A stretch of DNA of 64,000 nt from NCBI RefSeq assembly GCF_001280255.1, contig NZ_LHCI01000106.1, forward strand, positions 1,811,228-1,875,227, given 5' to 3'. The position numbers and the translations under genes are program-made. Below, piece after piece: positions 38,505 through 47,822 of the stretch (its first letter is position 1; every line of letters begins with the position of its first letter). The notes under the pieces are model-generated. The model was not told the DNA's origin and searched no databases. It worked only from the letters and a program-made list of their open reading frames with translations. The stretch comes from Thermus aquaticus. GTDB taxonomy: Bacteria > Deinococcota > Deinococci > Deinococcales > Thermaceae.

Positions 38505-39662
38505 ATGAACCGGGAGTTCATAGAAGCCCTGCAGCACCTCGCCCTGGAGCGCGGGGTCAGCACGGAGGAGGTCCTCGAGGCCTTCAAGGAGGCCCTGCGC
38601 AAGGCCTACATCAAAAGACAAAAAGGATACAAAAAAGAGGAGGTGGAGGAGGGCAAGGGCCCCGAGGTGGACGTCTACATTGACCCCCAGACCGGGCGGA
38701 TAGAGATGGTGGAGGTCCGCCGGGTGGTGGAGAAGGTGGAGGACCCCGATAAGGAGATCTCCCTGGCCGAGGCCCTCCAGTACGACCCCGAGGTCCAGCT
38801 AGGGGACGAGATGGAGTTCCCCATTGATCCCGAGGGGCTCTCCCGGGTGGCCATCCAGGACCTGCGCCAGCTCCTCACCCAGCGCCTCAAGGAGTCCGAG
38901 CGGAACCGCATCTACAACGAGTACAAGGACAAGGAAGGGCAGGTCCTGACCGGCGTGGTGACCCGGGTGGACAACCGGGGCAACGTCTTCGTGGACCTGG
39001 GCCGGGGGGAGGCCTACCTGCCCAAGAGCGAGCAGATCCCCACCGAGCGCTACTACCCCGGCCAGCGCCTCAAGGTCTACCTGAAGAAGGTGGACCGCTC
39101 GGCCAAGGGCCCCTCCCTGATCGTGAGCCGGGCCCACGAGAAGCTTCTGGAACACCTCCTCAAGCAGGAGGTCCCCGAGATCGCCGAGGGCATCGTGGAG
39201 ATCAAGGCCATCGCCCGGGAGCCCGGCCGCAGGAGCAAGGTGGCGGTGACGAGCCACAACCCCAACGTGGATCCCATCGGGGCCTGCATCGGCCACAAGG
39301 GCCAGCGGATCCAGGCGGTCTCGGCGGAGCTGGGCCGGGAAAAGGTGGACATCATCCTGTGGTCCAAAGACCCCAAGGAGTTCATCAGAAACGCCCTCTC
39401 CCCCGCCCAGGTGGGCTCCATTGAGCTGGACCCCGAGGCCAAGAAGGCCCGGGTCAAGGTGACCAAGGACCAGCACTCCCTGGCCATCGGCACCGGCGGG
39501 CAGAACGTGCGCCTGGCCTCCAAGCTCACCGGCTACGACATCCACTTTGAGGAGGCGGAGATCTCCGACCTGGACGAGGCCATCCGCCGGGCGGCCCAGG
39601 AGGAGGCCGAGGAGAAGACCCGGGCCAAGGAGGAGTTTGAGAAGCTCTTCCGGGACCTCTAG
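38505..39662 (+). CDS. nusA: Transcription termination/antitermination factor NusA
   Basis: This 385-residue protein has the N-terminal RNA-polymerase-binding domain (to about 130), S1 (about 140-205; GVVTRVDNRGNVFVDLG) and two KH domains (about 210-350; GACIGHKGQRIQAV, IGTGGQNVRLAS). It lacks the C-terminal acidic repeats of E. coli NusA, as expected for Thermus. AGGAGG precedes the ATG. Confidence 0.97.
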   Translation: MNREFIEALQHLALERGVSTEEVLEAFKEALRKAYIKRQKGYKKEEVEEGKGPEVDVYIDPQTGRIEMVEVRRVVEKVEDPDKEISLAEALQYDPEVQLGDEMEFPIDPEGLSRVAIQDLRQLLTQRLKESERNRIYNEYKDKEGQVLTGVVTRVDNRGNVFVDLGRGEAYLPKSEQIPTERYYPGQRLKVYLKKVDRSAKGPSLIVSRAHEKLLEHLLKQEVPEIAEGIVEIKAIAREPGRRSKVAVTSHNPNVDPIGACIGHKGQRIQAVSAELGREKVDIILWSKDPKEFIRNALSPAQVGSIELDPEAKKARVKVTKDQHSLAIGTGGQNVRLASKLTGYDIHFEEAEISDLDEAIRRAAQEEAEEKTRAKEEFEKLFRDL

Positions 39663-39664
39663 CC

Positions 39665-39940
39665 ATGAAGCACGTCCCCCTGCGCATGTGCGTGGCCTGC
39701 CGCAAAAGGCGGCCCAAGGGGGAGCTACTCCGGGTGGTCCTGACCGAGGGGGGCTTCCTCCTGGACCCCACGGGGAAGCTCCCCGGCAGGGGGGCCTACG
39801 TCTGCCCCGACAACCCGGACTGCTGGACGGAAAAGAAGCTCCGGCGCTTCGCCGGAGGCCGGGCCAAGGCCTTGTCCGAAGCGCTTATGGCCCACCTAGG
39901 AGGTAAGGATGGCCAAAATACGCATCTACCAGCTGGCTAA
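39665..39940 (+). CDS. ylxR: YlxR family RNA-binding protein
   Basis: This 91-residue DUF448 protein begins PLRMCVACRKRRPKGELLRVV and has GRGAYVC, the family signature. In other bacteria the small basic protein binds RNA or modulates RNase P or nucleoid functions. It lies in the normal place between nusA and infB and overlaps infB by 32 nt. Confidence 0.92.
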   Translation: MKHVPLRMCVACRKRRPKGELLRVVLTEGGFLLDPTGKLPGRGAYVCPDNPDCWTEKKLRRFAGGRAKALSEALMAHLGGKDGQNTHLPAG

Positions 39941-41624
39941 AGAGCTGGGCATGAAGAGCGAGGAGCTTTTAGAGCTCCTGGACCAGATGGGGGTGCCCTA
40001 CAAGTCCCACGCTTCCACCCTGAGCGAGGAGGACGCCGAGGCGGTGCGGGAGCTGGTCAAGGAGCAAAGGGGCCTACAGGAAAAACAGGCCGAGGAGGAG
40101 AGGCGGAAAAGCCTCCCCAGGCGCCCCCCCGTGGTGGTCATCATGGGCCACGTGGACCACGGGAAGACCACCCTCCTGGACTACCTCAGGAAAAGCCGCA
40201 TCGCCGAGAAGGAGGCCGGGGGGATCACCCAGCACGTGGGGGCCTTTGAGGTGAAAACCCCCCAGGGGACCGTGGTCTTCATTGACACCCCGGGGCACGA
40301 GGCCTTCACCACCATCCGCCAGCGGGGGGCCAAGGTGGCGGACATCGCCGTGATCGTCATCGCCGCCGACGACGGGGTCATGCCCCAGACCGAAGAGGCC
40401 ATCGCCCACGCCAAGGCCGCCGGGGCCAAGATCATCTTCGCCCTCAACAAGATGGACCTGCCCCAGGCCGACCCCGAGAAGGTGAAGCGCCAGCTGATGG
40501 AGCGGGGCTTCGTGCCCGAGGAGTACGGGGGCGACGCCATCATCGTGCCCATTAGCGCCAAGACGGGGCAAGGGGTACAGGACCTCCTGGAGATGATCCT
40601 CCTCATCGCCGAGCTGGAGGACTACCGGGCCGACCCGAACGCCGAGCCTAAAGGGGTGATCCTGGAGTCCAAGCTGGACAAGCAGGCGGGCATCATCGCC
40701 AACATGCTGGTCCAGGAAGGCACCTTCCGCGTGGGGGACTACGTGGTGGCCGGGGAGGTCTATGGACGCATCCGGGCCATGATGGACTCCGAGGGCAACC
40801 AGCGCAAGGAGGCGGGGCCGGGAAGCGCCGTCCAGGTCCTGGGCTTCCAGGAGCTCCCCCACGCCGGCGACGTGGTGGAGTGGGTACCGGACCTCGAGGC
40901 CGCCAAGGAGATCGCCGAGGAGCGCAAGGAGGAAAGGAGGGCCAAGGAGGAGGCCGAGAGGGAGCGCCGCCCCAGGACCATGGCCGACCTCCTGCGGGCC
41001 CTAGAGGAGGAGGGGCAGAAGGAGGTCAACCTCATCCTGCGGGCGGACACCCAGGGCTCCCTGGAGGCCATCCAGCACATCCTGGCCCGGGAGAGCACCG
41101 ACGAGGTGAAGATCAACGTCCTCCTGGCCCAGGTGGGGGCCCCCACGGAATCCGACGTCCTCCTGGCCCAGACGGCGGGAGCGGCCATTTTGGCCTTCGG
41201 GGTCAACCCGCCCGCCTCGGTGAAGAAAAAGGCCGAGGAGAAGGGGGTCCTCCTCAAGACCTTCCGCATCATCTACGACCTCATTGACGAAGTGCGGAAC
41301 ATGGTCAAGGGGCAGAAGGAGCCCAAGTACAAGGAGGAGGTCCTGGGCCGGGCCGAGGTGCGGGCCGTCTTCCGCCTGCCCACGGGCAAGCAGGTGGCCG
41401 GGTGCATGGTCACCCAGGGCAAGATCCTGAGGAACGCCGAGGTGCGGGTTCTGCGCAAGGGGCAGGAGATCTGGCGGGGCCGCATCGGAAGCCTCAAGCG
41501 CTTCAAGGAGGACGTGCGGGAGGTGGCCCAGGGCTACGAGTGCGGGCTTGGCCTCGAGGGCTTTGACGAGTTCCAGGAAGGGGACATCATAGAGGCCTTC
41601 CAGCTGGTGGAGGTGCCCGCTTAG
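39909..41624 (+). CDS. infB: Translation initiation factor IF-2
   Basis: This 571-residue protein is a short IF-2. A compact N-terminal domain (KIRIYQLAKELGMKSEELLELLD) is followed by the G domain with GHVDHGKTT, DTPGHEAF, NKMD and SAKTGQG, then domains II-IV. It brings fMet-tRNA to the 30S subunit. The long disordered N-terminal region of enteric IF-2 is missing, normal for Thermus. Confidence 0.97.
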   Translation: MAKIRIYQLAKELGMKSEELLELLDQMGVPYKSHASTLSEEDAEAVRELVKEQRGLQEKQAEEERRKSLPRRPPVVVIMGHVDHGKTTLLDYLRKSRIAEKEAGGITQHVGAFEVKTPQGTVVFIDTPGHEAFTTIRQRGAKVADIAVIVIAADDGVMPQTEEAIAHAKAAGAKIIFALNKMDLPQADPEKVKRQLMERGFVPEEYGGDAIIVPISAKTGQGVQDLLEMILLIAELEDYRADPNAEPKGVILESKLDKQAGIIANMLVQEGTFRVGDYVVAGEVYGRIRAMMDSEGNQRKEAGPGSAVQVLGFQELPHAGDVVEWVPDLEAAKEIAEERKEERRAKEEAERERRPRTMADLLRALEEEGQKEVNLILRADTQGSLEAIQHILARESTDEVKINVLLAQVGAPTESDVLLAQTAGAAILAFGVNPPASVKKKAEEKGVLLKTFRIIYDLIDEVRNMVKGQKEPKYKEEVLGRAEVRAVFRLPTGKQVAGCMVTQGKILRNAEVRVLRKGQEIWRGRIGSLKRFKEDVREVAQGYECGLGLEGFDEFQEGDIIEAFQLVEVPA

Positions 41625-41632
41625 GGGGGTCC

Positions 41633-41923
41633 GTGGGGCGGGCCTTGGTTCTGGGAGCGCTTCTAGCCCTCCTCCTTCAGGGGGGGGCCTGGCCGGAACC
41701 CAGGGGAAAAGGGGAAGCGGGCCTCTTCCCCGGGGGACCCACCCTGGTCCTGAAGGAAGAGCGGAAGCCCCTTCTCCCCTCCCCTCTCCTCCCCCCCAAG
41801 GGGGAGAAGCCCTCCCCCCTTAGCCTCAGGCCCTGGAAGGCCCCGCCCCCCCTGCCCAATACGCCTCTTCCGAGACCGCTCCTTTACCTCCTCTACGGGA
41901 AGCTCCAGCTAGAGGGGGGCTAG
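41633..41923 (+). CDS. Small secreted Pro-rich protein, function unknown
   Basis: This 96-residue frame starts with GTG and a plausible signal peptide (RALVLGALLALLLQGGAW), followed by a Pro/Leu/Lys-rich chain with no Cys and a short hydrophobic end (RPLLYLLYGKLQLEGG). No family is recognised. It sits 8 nt after infB and 77 nt before secDF. Confidence 0.5.
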   Translation: MGRALVLGALLALLLQGGAWPEPRGKGEAGLFPGGPTLVLKEERKPLLPSPLLPPKGEKPSPLSLRPWKAPPPLPNTPLPRPLLYLLYGKLQLEGG

Positions 41924-42000
41924 GCCGGGGTTTTCCCACCCTTTTCCGCAACATCCGGCCCTAAGACCAAAGGCAAGGACGAGACCTTCTGGAGGTAAAT

Positions 42001-44211
42001 ATGAACCGCAAACTGACCACCGGCCTGCTTCTTTTGGGCCTTTTCCTCCTTTCCCTCCTGGCGGTGTGGAAGCCCTGGGCCCCGGATGAGCCCAAGGTCC
42101 GCCTGGGCCTGGACCTCAAAGGGGGGCTTCGCATCTTGCTGGAAGCGGACGTGGAAAACCCCACCCCCGACGACCTGGAAAAGGCCCGCACCGTGCTGGA
42201 AAACCGCGTCAACGCCCTGGGCGTGGCCGAGCCCGTCATCCAGATCCAGGGGCAGAGGCGCGTCGTGGTGGAGCTCCCCGGCCTCTCCCAGGCCGACCAG
42301 GACCGGGCCCTGAAGCTCATCGGCCAGCGGGCGGTCCTGGAGTTCCGCATCCTCAAGGAAGGGGCCACCGGCACCACCGTGGCCCAGATCAACCAGGCCC
42401 TGAGGGAAAACCCCCGCCTGAAGCGGGAGGACCTGGAAAAGGACCTGATCAAGCCCGAGGACCTGGGGCCGCCCCTCCTCACGGGGGCGGACCTGGCGGA
42501 CGCCCGGGCGGTCTTTGACCAGTTCGGCCGCCCCCAGGTGGCCCTCACCTTCACCCCCGAAGGAGCCAAGAAGTTTGAGGAGGTGACCCGGGCCAACGTG
42601 GGCAAGCGTCTCGCCATCGTCCTGGACGGCAAGGTCTACACCGCCCCCGTCATCCGCCAGGCCATCACCGGCGGGCAGGCGGTCATTGAGGGGCTTTCCG
42701 GCCTCGAGGAGGCCAGCGAGATCGCCCTGGTCCTGCGCTCGGGGGCTCTGCCCGTGCCCCTCAAGGTGGTGGAGATCCGGGCCATCGGCCCCACCCTGGG
42801 CCAAGACGCCATCCAGGCGGGCATCAGGGCGGCGTTGATCGGCACCCTGGCCATCTTCCTCCTCATCTTCGCCTACTACGGGCCAAGCCTGGGCCTGGTG
42901 GCCTCCTTGGGCCTCCTTTACACCTCAGCCCTGATCCTGGGCCTTCTCTCGGGGCTCGGGGCTACCCTCACCCTGCCCGGCATCGCCGGTCTGGTCCTCA
43001 CCCTGGGCGCGGCGGTGGACGGCAACGTCCTCTCCTTTGAGCGCATCAAGGAGGAGCTCCGGGCGGGCAAGCGCTTCCGCCAGGCTATCCCCGAGGGCTT
43101 CCGGCACTCCACCCTCACCATCTTGGACGTCAACGCGGCCCACCTCCTGGCGGCGGCGGCGCTTTACCAGTACGCCACCGGCCCCGTGCGGGGCTTCGCC
43201 GTGGTCCTGGCCATCGGGGTGGTGGCCAGCGTCTTCTCCAACCTGGTCTTCAGCCGCTACCTCCTGGAGCGCCTGGCCGAGCGGGGGGAGATCCGGCCCC
43301 CCATGTGGCTGGTGGACCCCCGGTGGAACTTCATGGGCCCGGCCCGCTACATCACGGCGGCCACCCTGCTCCTGGCCGCGCTGGCCTCGGCCGTGGTCTT
43401 CACCAAGGGCTTCAACTACAGCATTGACTTCACCGGAGGCACCGCCTACCTGATCCGGACCTCCCCGGAGACGGGCGTGGACACCCTGAGGCGCTTCCTG
43501 GCGGAGAAGGGCTTCCCCGCCAAGGAGGCCGTCATCACCGAGGTCCAGGCCCCTACCGCCAGCGCCAGCTACAAGGAGTTCTCCTTGAAGCTCCCTCCCC
43601 TCGAGGACGCCAAGCGCCTGGAGCTGGAAAGGCTCTTTAGGGAGGAGCTGAAGGCCCAGGTCCTCACCTCGGAGACCGTGGGCCCCGCCGTGGGCCAGGA
43701 GCTGAGGCGGAACGCCATCATGGCGGTGCTGGTGGGCCTTGGCCTCATCCTCATCTACGTGGCCTTCCGCTTTGACTGGACCTTCGGCGTGGCCAGCGTC
43801 CTGGCGGTGGCCCACGACGTGGCCATCGTGGCGGGGATCTACAGCCTCCTGGGCCTGGAGTTTTCCATCTCCACCATCGCCGCCCTGCTCACCATCGTGG
43901 GCTACTCCATCAACGACTCCATCGTGGTCTCGGACCGGATTCGGGAAAACCAGAAGCTCCTGCGGGGGATCCCCTACGCCGAGATGGTCAACCGCTCCAT
44001 CAACCAGACCCTCTCCCGCACGGTGATGACCAGCCTCACCACCCTCCTGCCCATCATCGCCCTCCTCTTCCTGGGGGGAAGCGTCCTAAGGGACTTCGCC
44101 CTGGCCATCTTCGTGGGCATCTTCGTGGGCACCTATAGCTCCATCTACGTGGTGAGCGCCCTGGTGGTCTTCTGGCGGAACCTCCGGGGCCAACAGCCCA
44201 AGCGGGCCTAA
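42001..44211 (+). CDS. secDF: Fused protein-export membrane protein SecDF
   Basis: This 736-residue protein joins SecD and SecF, with 12 predicted helices. SecD starts with LGLDLKGGLRILLEADV and has the large periplasmic P1 domain (about 35-260); the SecF half begins near SIDFTGGTAYLI. Conserved membrane acidic and Arg residues lie in AAVDGNVLSFERIKEELRAGK and NDSIVVSDRIRENQ. It uses the proton gradient to help pull preproteins through SecYEG. GGAGG precedes the ATG. Confidence 0.97.
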   Translation: MNRKLTTGLLLLGLFLLSLLAVWKPWAPDEPKVRLGLDLKGGLRILLEADVENPTPDDLEKARTVLENRVNALGVAEPVIQIQGQRRVVVELPGLSQADQDRALKLIGQRAVLEFRILKEGATGTTVAQINQALRENPRLKREDLEKDLIKPEDLGPPLLTGADLADARAVFDQFGRPQVALTFTPEGAKKFEEVTRANVGKRLAIVLDGKVYTAPVIRQAITGGQAVIEGLSGLEEASEIALVLRSGALPVPLKVVEIRAIGPTLGQDAIQAGIRAALIGTLAIFLLIFAYYGPSLGLVASLGLLYTSALILGLLSGLGATLTLPGIAGLVLTLGAAVDGNVLSFERIKEELRAGKRFRQAIPEGFRHSTLTILDVNAAHLLAAAALYQYATGPVRGFAVVLAIGVVASVFSNLVFSRYLLERLAERGEIRPPMWLVDPRWNFMGPARYITAATLLLAALASAVVFTKGFNYSIDFTGGTAYLIRTSPETGVDTLRRFLAEKGFPAKEAVITEVQAPTASASYKEFSLKLPPLEDAKRLELERLFREELKAQVLTSETVGPAVGQELRRNAIMAVLVGLGLILIYVAFRFDWTFGVASVLAVAHDVAIVAGIYSLLGLEFSISTIAALLTIVGYSINDSIVVSDRIRENQKLLRGIPYAEMVNRSINQTLSRTVMTSLTTLLPIIALLFLGGSVLRDFALAIFVGIFVGTYSSIYVVSALVVFWRNLRGQQPKRA

Positions 44212-44247
44212 GTACCCCACCGCGGCAAAAGCCGCGGTGGGGGCCCC
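44209..44247 (+). terminator. Strong stop-linked hairpin after secDF
   Basis: TAA-GTACCCC begins a perfect 12-bp stem (44215-44226 with 44231-44242, CCCCACCGCGGC) around an AAAA loop, followed by GCCCC. No U run. Likely the terminator of the rimP-secDF unit. Confidence 0.7.
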
Positions 44248-44297
44248 AGAAAAGCCCTTCCACAGCCCTGACTTTGGCACCCCATGTTGCGAAACCA

Positions 44298-44311
44298 AAG
44301 TGCGAGCACTT
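44298..44311. promoter_or_regulatory. Palindrome AAGTGC-GA-GCACTT upstream of lepA
   Basis: Two perfect 6-bp arms around GA lie 39 nt before the lepA ATG. Possible operator; the regulator is unknown. Confidence 0.35.
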
Positions 44312-44349
44312 AGACCCCGCCCTTGACTTTGCCCCCAGGACGGAAGACC

Positions 44350-46182
44350 ATGGGAAGGATGGACCAGCGCCGCATCCGCAACTTTTCCATCATCGCCCAC
44401 GTGGACCACGGGAAGTCCACCCTGGCCGACCGCATCCTGCAGATGACCCACGCCGTGAGCGAGCGGGAGATGCGGGAGCAGTTTCTGGACTCCCTGGAGT
44501 TGGAGCGGGAGCGGGGCATCACCATCAAGGCCAGCGCTGTCCGGGTGGCCTACCGGGCGGGGGACGGGGAGACCTACACCTTTCACCTCATTGACACCCC
44601 CGGCCACGTGGACTTCACCTACGAGGTCTCCCGGGCCTTGGCGGCGGTGGAGGGGGTGCTGCTGGTGGTGGACGCCACCCAGGGGGTGGAGGCCCAGACC
44701 ATCGCCAACTTCTACCTGGCCCTGGAGCACAACCACACCATCATCCCGGTCATCAACAAGATTGACCTGCCCAACGCCAGGCCCCTGGAGGTGGCCCTCG
44801 AGGTGGAGGAGGTCTTAGGCCTTCCCGCCGACGAGGCCATCTTCGCCTCCGGGAAGACCGGGGAGGGGGTGGAGGAGATCCTGGAGGCCATCGTGAAGCG
44901 CATCCCGCCCCCCCAGGGGGACCCCGGGGCCCCCCTCAAGGCCCTCATCTTTGACTCCCTCTACGACGCCTACCAGGGGGTGATCCCCTACATCCGGGTC
45001 TTTGATGGGCGGGTGCGCCCCGGAGACCGGATCCGCATCTTCTCCACGGGCAAGGAGTTCCTGGTGGACAAGGTGGGCACCTTCACCCCCCAGGGTCTCG
45101 TGCCCTTGGAGGCGCTCTCCGCCGGAGAGGTGGGCTGGCTCACCGCCGCCATCCGCGACATCCACGACGTGCAGGTGGGCGACACCCTCACCCTGGCGGA
45201 CCGCCCCACGCCCACCCCCTACCCCGGCTTCCGCCCCGCCAAGCCCGTGGTCTTCGCCGGGCTTTACCCGGTGGAGTCCCAGGATTACGGCAAGCTTCGC
45301 GACGCCCTGGAAAAGCTCAAGCTCAACGACGCCGCCCTCCACTTTGAGCCGGAGACCTCCACCGCCCTCGGCTTCGGCTTCCGCTGTGGCTTTTTGGGCC
45401 TCCTGCACGCCGAAATCGTCCAGGAGAGGCTGGAGCGGGAGTTTGGCCTGGAGCTCATCGCCACCGCCCCCAGCGTGGTCTACAAGGTGCGCCTCAAGGA
45501 CGGCACCGAAAGGGAGATCCACAACCCCGCCGACCTCCCCGACCCCACCAAGATGGAGGAGATCCTGGAGCCCTACGTGAAGCTCACCATCTTCACCCCC
45601 GAGGAGTACGTGGGGGCCATTATGCAACTGGTCCAGGAGAAGCGGGGCCGGCTGGTCAACATGACCTACCTGCCGGGGGCGCAGAAACGGGTGGAGCTCG
45701 TCTACGAGGTCCCCTTCGCCGAGATCCTCTACGACTTCCACGACCGCCTCAAAAGCGTCTCCCGGGGCTACGCCTCCATGGACTACGAGCAGATGGGCTA
45801 CCAGCCCGGGGACCTGGTCAAGGTGAACGTCCTGGTGCACGGGGAGCCGGTGGACGCCCTCACCTTCATCGCCCACCGGGACAAGGCCTACAGCATGGCC
45901 CGGGCCATCGTGGACAAGCTGGCCGAGGTGATCCCCCGCCAGCTCTTTGAGGTGCCCATCCAGGCGGCCATCGGGGGGAAGATCATCGCCCGCGCCACGG
46001 TGAAGGCCCTGAGGAAGGACGTGCTGGCCAAGTGCTACGGCGGGGACGTGACCCGCAAGAAGAAGCTTCTGGAGAAGCAGAAGGAGGGCAAGAAGCGGCT
46101 CAAGGCCATCGGCAAGGTGGAGGTGCCCCAGGAGGCCTTCCTGGCGGTGCTCTCGGCGGGGCGGGATGAGTCTAAGGGCTAG
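44350..46182 (+). CDS. lepA: Elongation factor 4 (LepA)
   Basis: This 610-residue translational GTPase has G1 [23 protein letters not shown] and the LepA-specific C-terminal domain ([13 protein letters not shown] at the end). It acts on ribosomes in stalled or mispositioned states. The ATG at 44350 gives a T. thermophilus-like length; TTG codons further upstream are in frame but not needed. It overlaps the kinase gene by 17 nt. Confidence 0.95.
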   Translation: MGRMDQRRIRNFSIIAHVDHGKSTLADRILQMTHAVSEREMREQFLDSLELERERGITIKASAVRVAYRAGDGETYTFHLIDTPGHVDFTYEVSRALAAVEGVLLVVDATQGVEAQTIANFYLALEHNHTIIPVINKIDLPNARPLEVALEVEEVLGLPADEAIFASGKTGEGVEEILEAIVKRIPPPQGDPGAPLKALIFDSLYDAYQGVIPYIRVFDGRVRPGDRIRIFSTGKEFLVDKVGTFTPQGLVPLEALSAGEVGWLTAAIRDIHDVQVGDTLTLADRPTPTPYPGFRPAKPVVFAGLYPVESQDYGKLRDALEKLKLNDAALHFEPETSTALGFGFRCGFLGLLHAEIVQERLEREFGLELIATAPSVVYKVRLKDGTEREIHNPADLPDPTKMEEILEPYVKLTIFTPEEYVGAIMQLVQEKRGRLVNMTYLPGAQKRVELVYEVPFAEILYDFHDRLKSVSRGYASMDYEQMGYQPGDLVKVNVLVHGEPVDALTFIAHRDKAYSMARAIVDKLAEVIPRQLFEVPIQAAIGGKIIARATVKALRKDVLAKCYGGDVTRKKKLLEKQKEGKKRLKAIGKVEVPQEAFLAVLSAGRDESKG

Positions 46183-47140
46183 GCTCGCCCTGGTCATCGC
46201 TCTCCTCGCCTTTTTGCCCAACCTGGTCCTGGCCCTCACCCTGGGCCTCATGGGGGAGGGGCCCTGGCTTCCCCTCCTCCTCTGGCTCCTCCTTCTCGCC
46301 CTGGTCTCCGCCATGGTGGGCTACTTCCTCTCGCGAAGCCTCCTCAAGCCCCTGGAGGAGCTCACCCTGGCCCTGGCCTACCTCTCCTTGAAGGGGGGGT
46401 CGGTGGCAAGCCTCAGGCTCCCTTCCCCCCAGGAGCCCCCACCGGAGGAGGTCGCCAAGCTGAGGCGGCGCTTTGAAGAGCTCTTGGAGCGCCTGCGGGA
46501 GCTCATGGAGGCCCGTGAGGCCTTCTACGCCGCCTTGGCCCACGACCTCAAGACCCCCCTCCTCTCCGCCATCCGGGCCCTGGAGTACCTGGAAGGCCGG
46601 GACGACCTGGGCCGGGAGAGGCGGGTAGCCCTCCTCCACCAGGTGCGGCAGGAGCTGGCCCGGGCCCACCTCCTAGTGGAGAACCTCCTGGCGCTTTCCC
46701 GCCTCGAGGCCCACGCCCCCAGGCGGGAGACCCTGAACCTGAGGGCCCTGGCCGAGGACCTCCTCCTCCGCCACGGCGAGGAGGCGCGAAGGCGGGGCCT
46801 AGGCCTGGAGGTGGCGGGAGCGGGGCTCGCCCGGGGGGACAGGCTTCTACTGGAAAGGGCCCTGGCCAACCTCCTGGAAAACGCCCTGCGCCACGCCAGG
46901 ACCCGGGTGCGCCTCCTGGTGGAGGAGGGGGCCATCAGCGTGGAGGACGACGGACCCGGCCTTCCCCTTCCCCTTTCGGCCCTGGCCCAGCCCTTCCGCC
47001 AGGGGGAGGGGCTTAGGGGAAGCTCGGGCCTCGGCCTTTACACCGCCAAGCGGGTGGCCGAGGCCCTGGGAGGGAGGCTCACCGCCTGCGCCTCCTCCTT
47101 GGGCGGGGCCTGCCTCAGGCTGGAGCTCCCCAGGCTTTAG
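46166..47140 (+). CDS. Sensor histidine kinase, orphan
   Basis: This 324-residue protein has two N-terminal helices with almost no periplasmic loop, a HAMP-like linker ([18 protein letters not shown]), the H box [10 protein letters not shown] and the ATPase boxes ([33 protein letters not shown]). It has no adjacent response regulator. Translation is coupled to lepA. The lack of a sensor domain suggests it senses the membrane or a partner protein. Confidence 0.9.
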   Translation: MSLRARLALVIALLAFLPNLVLALTLGLMGEGPWLPLLLWLLLLALVSAMVGYFLSRSLLKPLEELTLALAYLSLKGGSVASLRLPSPQEPPPEEVAKLRRRFEELLERLRELMEAREAFYAALAHDLKTPLLSAIRALEYLEGRDDLGRERRVALLHQVRQELARAHLLVENLLALSRLEAHAPRRETLNLRALAEDLLLRHGEEARRRGLGLEVAGAGLARGDRLLLERALANLLENALRHARTRVRLLVEEGAISVEDDGPGLPLPLSALAQPFRQGEGLRGSSGLGLYTAKRVAEALGGRLTACASSLGGACLRLELPRL

Positions 47141-47142
47141 GC

Positions 47143-47805
47143 CTATTCCATGACCGGGGGAATCTGCCGCACCCAGAGGATGTAGGAGAGGTACTCCAGG
47201 TACTTTAGCGGCACCTCGGAGACGGGGCGGTCCACCTCGAGGCTCATCATGGCCTCGCCCCCCTTCTTCTTGCGGCTCACGGTGAGGTAGGCGATGTTGA
47301 CCTCGTCGTCGGCCAGGATGCGGGCCACCCGGGCCACCACCCCCGGGGTGTCCACGTTCTTCACCACCAGGGTAGGGGCCTGGCCGGTGATGCGCACCTC
47401 AAAGCCGTCCAGGTCAAAAACCCGCACCAGCCCCCCGCCCAGGGAGCTCCCGGTAACCACGATTCGCTCCTTCTCCCCCTCCAGGACCATGCGGACGGTG
47501 TTGGGGTGGACATCGCCCAGCTCCACCTCCTTGAAGACCACCTCCACCCCCTCCTTCTCCGCCAGGGCCAGGCTCTCCTTGAGGCGCTCGTCGTCGGGCT
47601 TGAGGCCCAGGACCCCGGCCGTGAGGGCCAGGTGGGTGCCGTGCCCCTTGCCCGTCTTGGCGAAGGAGCCGTGAAGGCCGAACTCCACCCGCTTGGGGAC
47701 TTCCCCGAGGAGATACCTGGCGATGAGGGCCAGGCGGCAGGCCCCCGCCGTGTGGCTGGAGGAGGGCCCCACCATGACGGGGCCGATCATGTCCAGTAGG
47801 CCCAT
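47143..47805 (-). CDS. sdaAB: L-serine dehydratase beta subunit
   Basis: This 220-residue subunit of the iron-sulfur L-serine deaminase begins LDMIGPVMVGPSSSHTAGACRLA, the family signature, and ends with an ACT domain (VKNVDTPGVVARVARILADDEVNIAYLTV shape) expected to bind serine. The alpha subunit (sdaAA), which carries the cluster cysteines, is not in this window. Starts from the shared promoter at 47811-47817. Confidence 0.92.
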   Translation of the reverse strand: MGLLDMIGPVMVGPSSSHTAGACRLALIARYLLGEVPKRVEFGLHGSFAKTGKGHGTHLALTAGVLGLKPDDERLKESLALAEKEGVEVVFKEVELGDVHPNTVRMVLEGEKERIVVTGSSLGGGLVRVFDLDGFEVRITGQAPTLVVKNVDTPGVVARVARILADDEVNIAYLTVSRKKKGGEAMMSLEVDRPVSEVPLKYLEYLSYILWVRQIPPVME

Positions 47806-47810
47806 GCCAG

Positions 47811-47817
47811 TAGAATA
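47811..47817. promoter_or_regulatory. Shared -10 for two divergent leaderless genes
   Basis: The gap between the divergent ATGs is 17 bp. TAGAAT (47811-47816, plus) and TATTCT (47817-47812, minus) are the same DNA, each 6 nt from its ATG. Neither gene has room for a ribosome site. Confidence 0.55.
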
Positions 47818-47822
47818 ACCCC

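Noticed and set aside
44321-44340. TTGACT at 44323 as -35 of lepA
   Set aside because: No acceptable -10 stands 16-18 bp downstream before the ATG.
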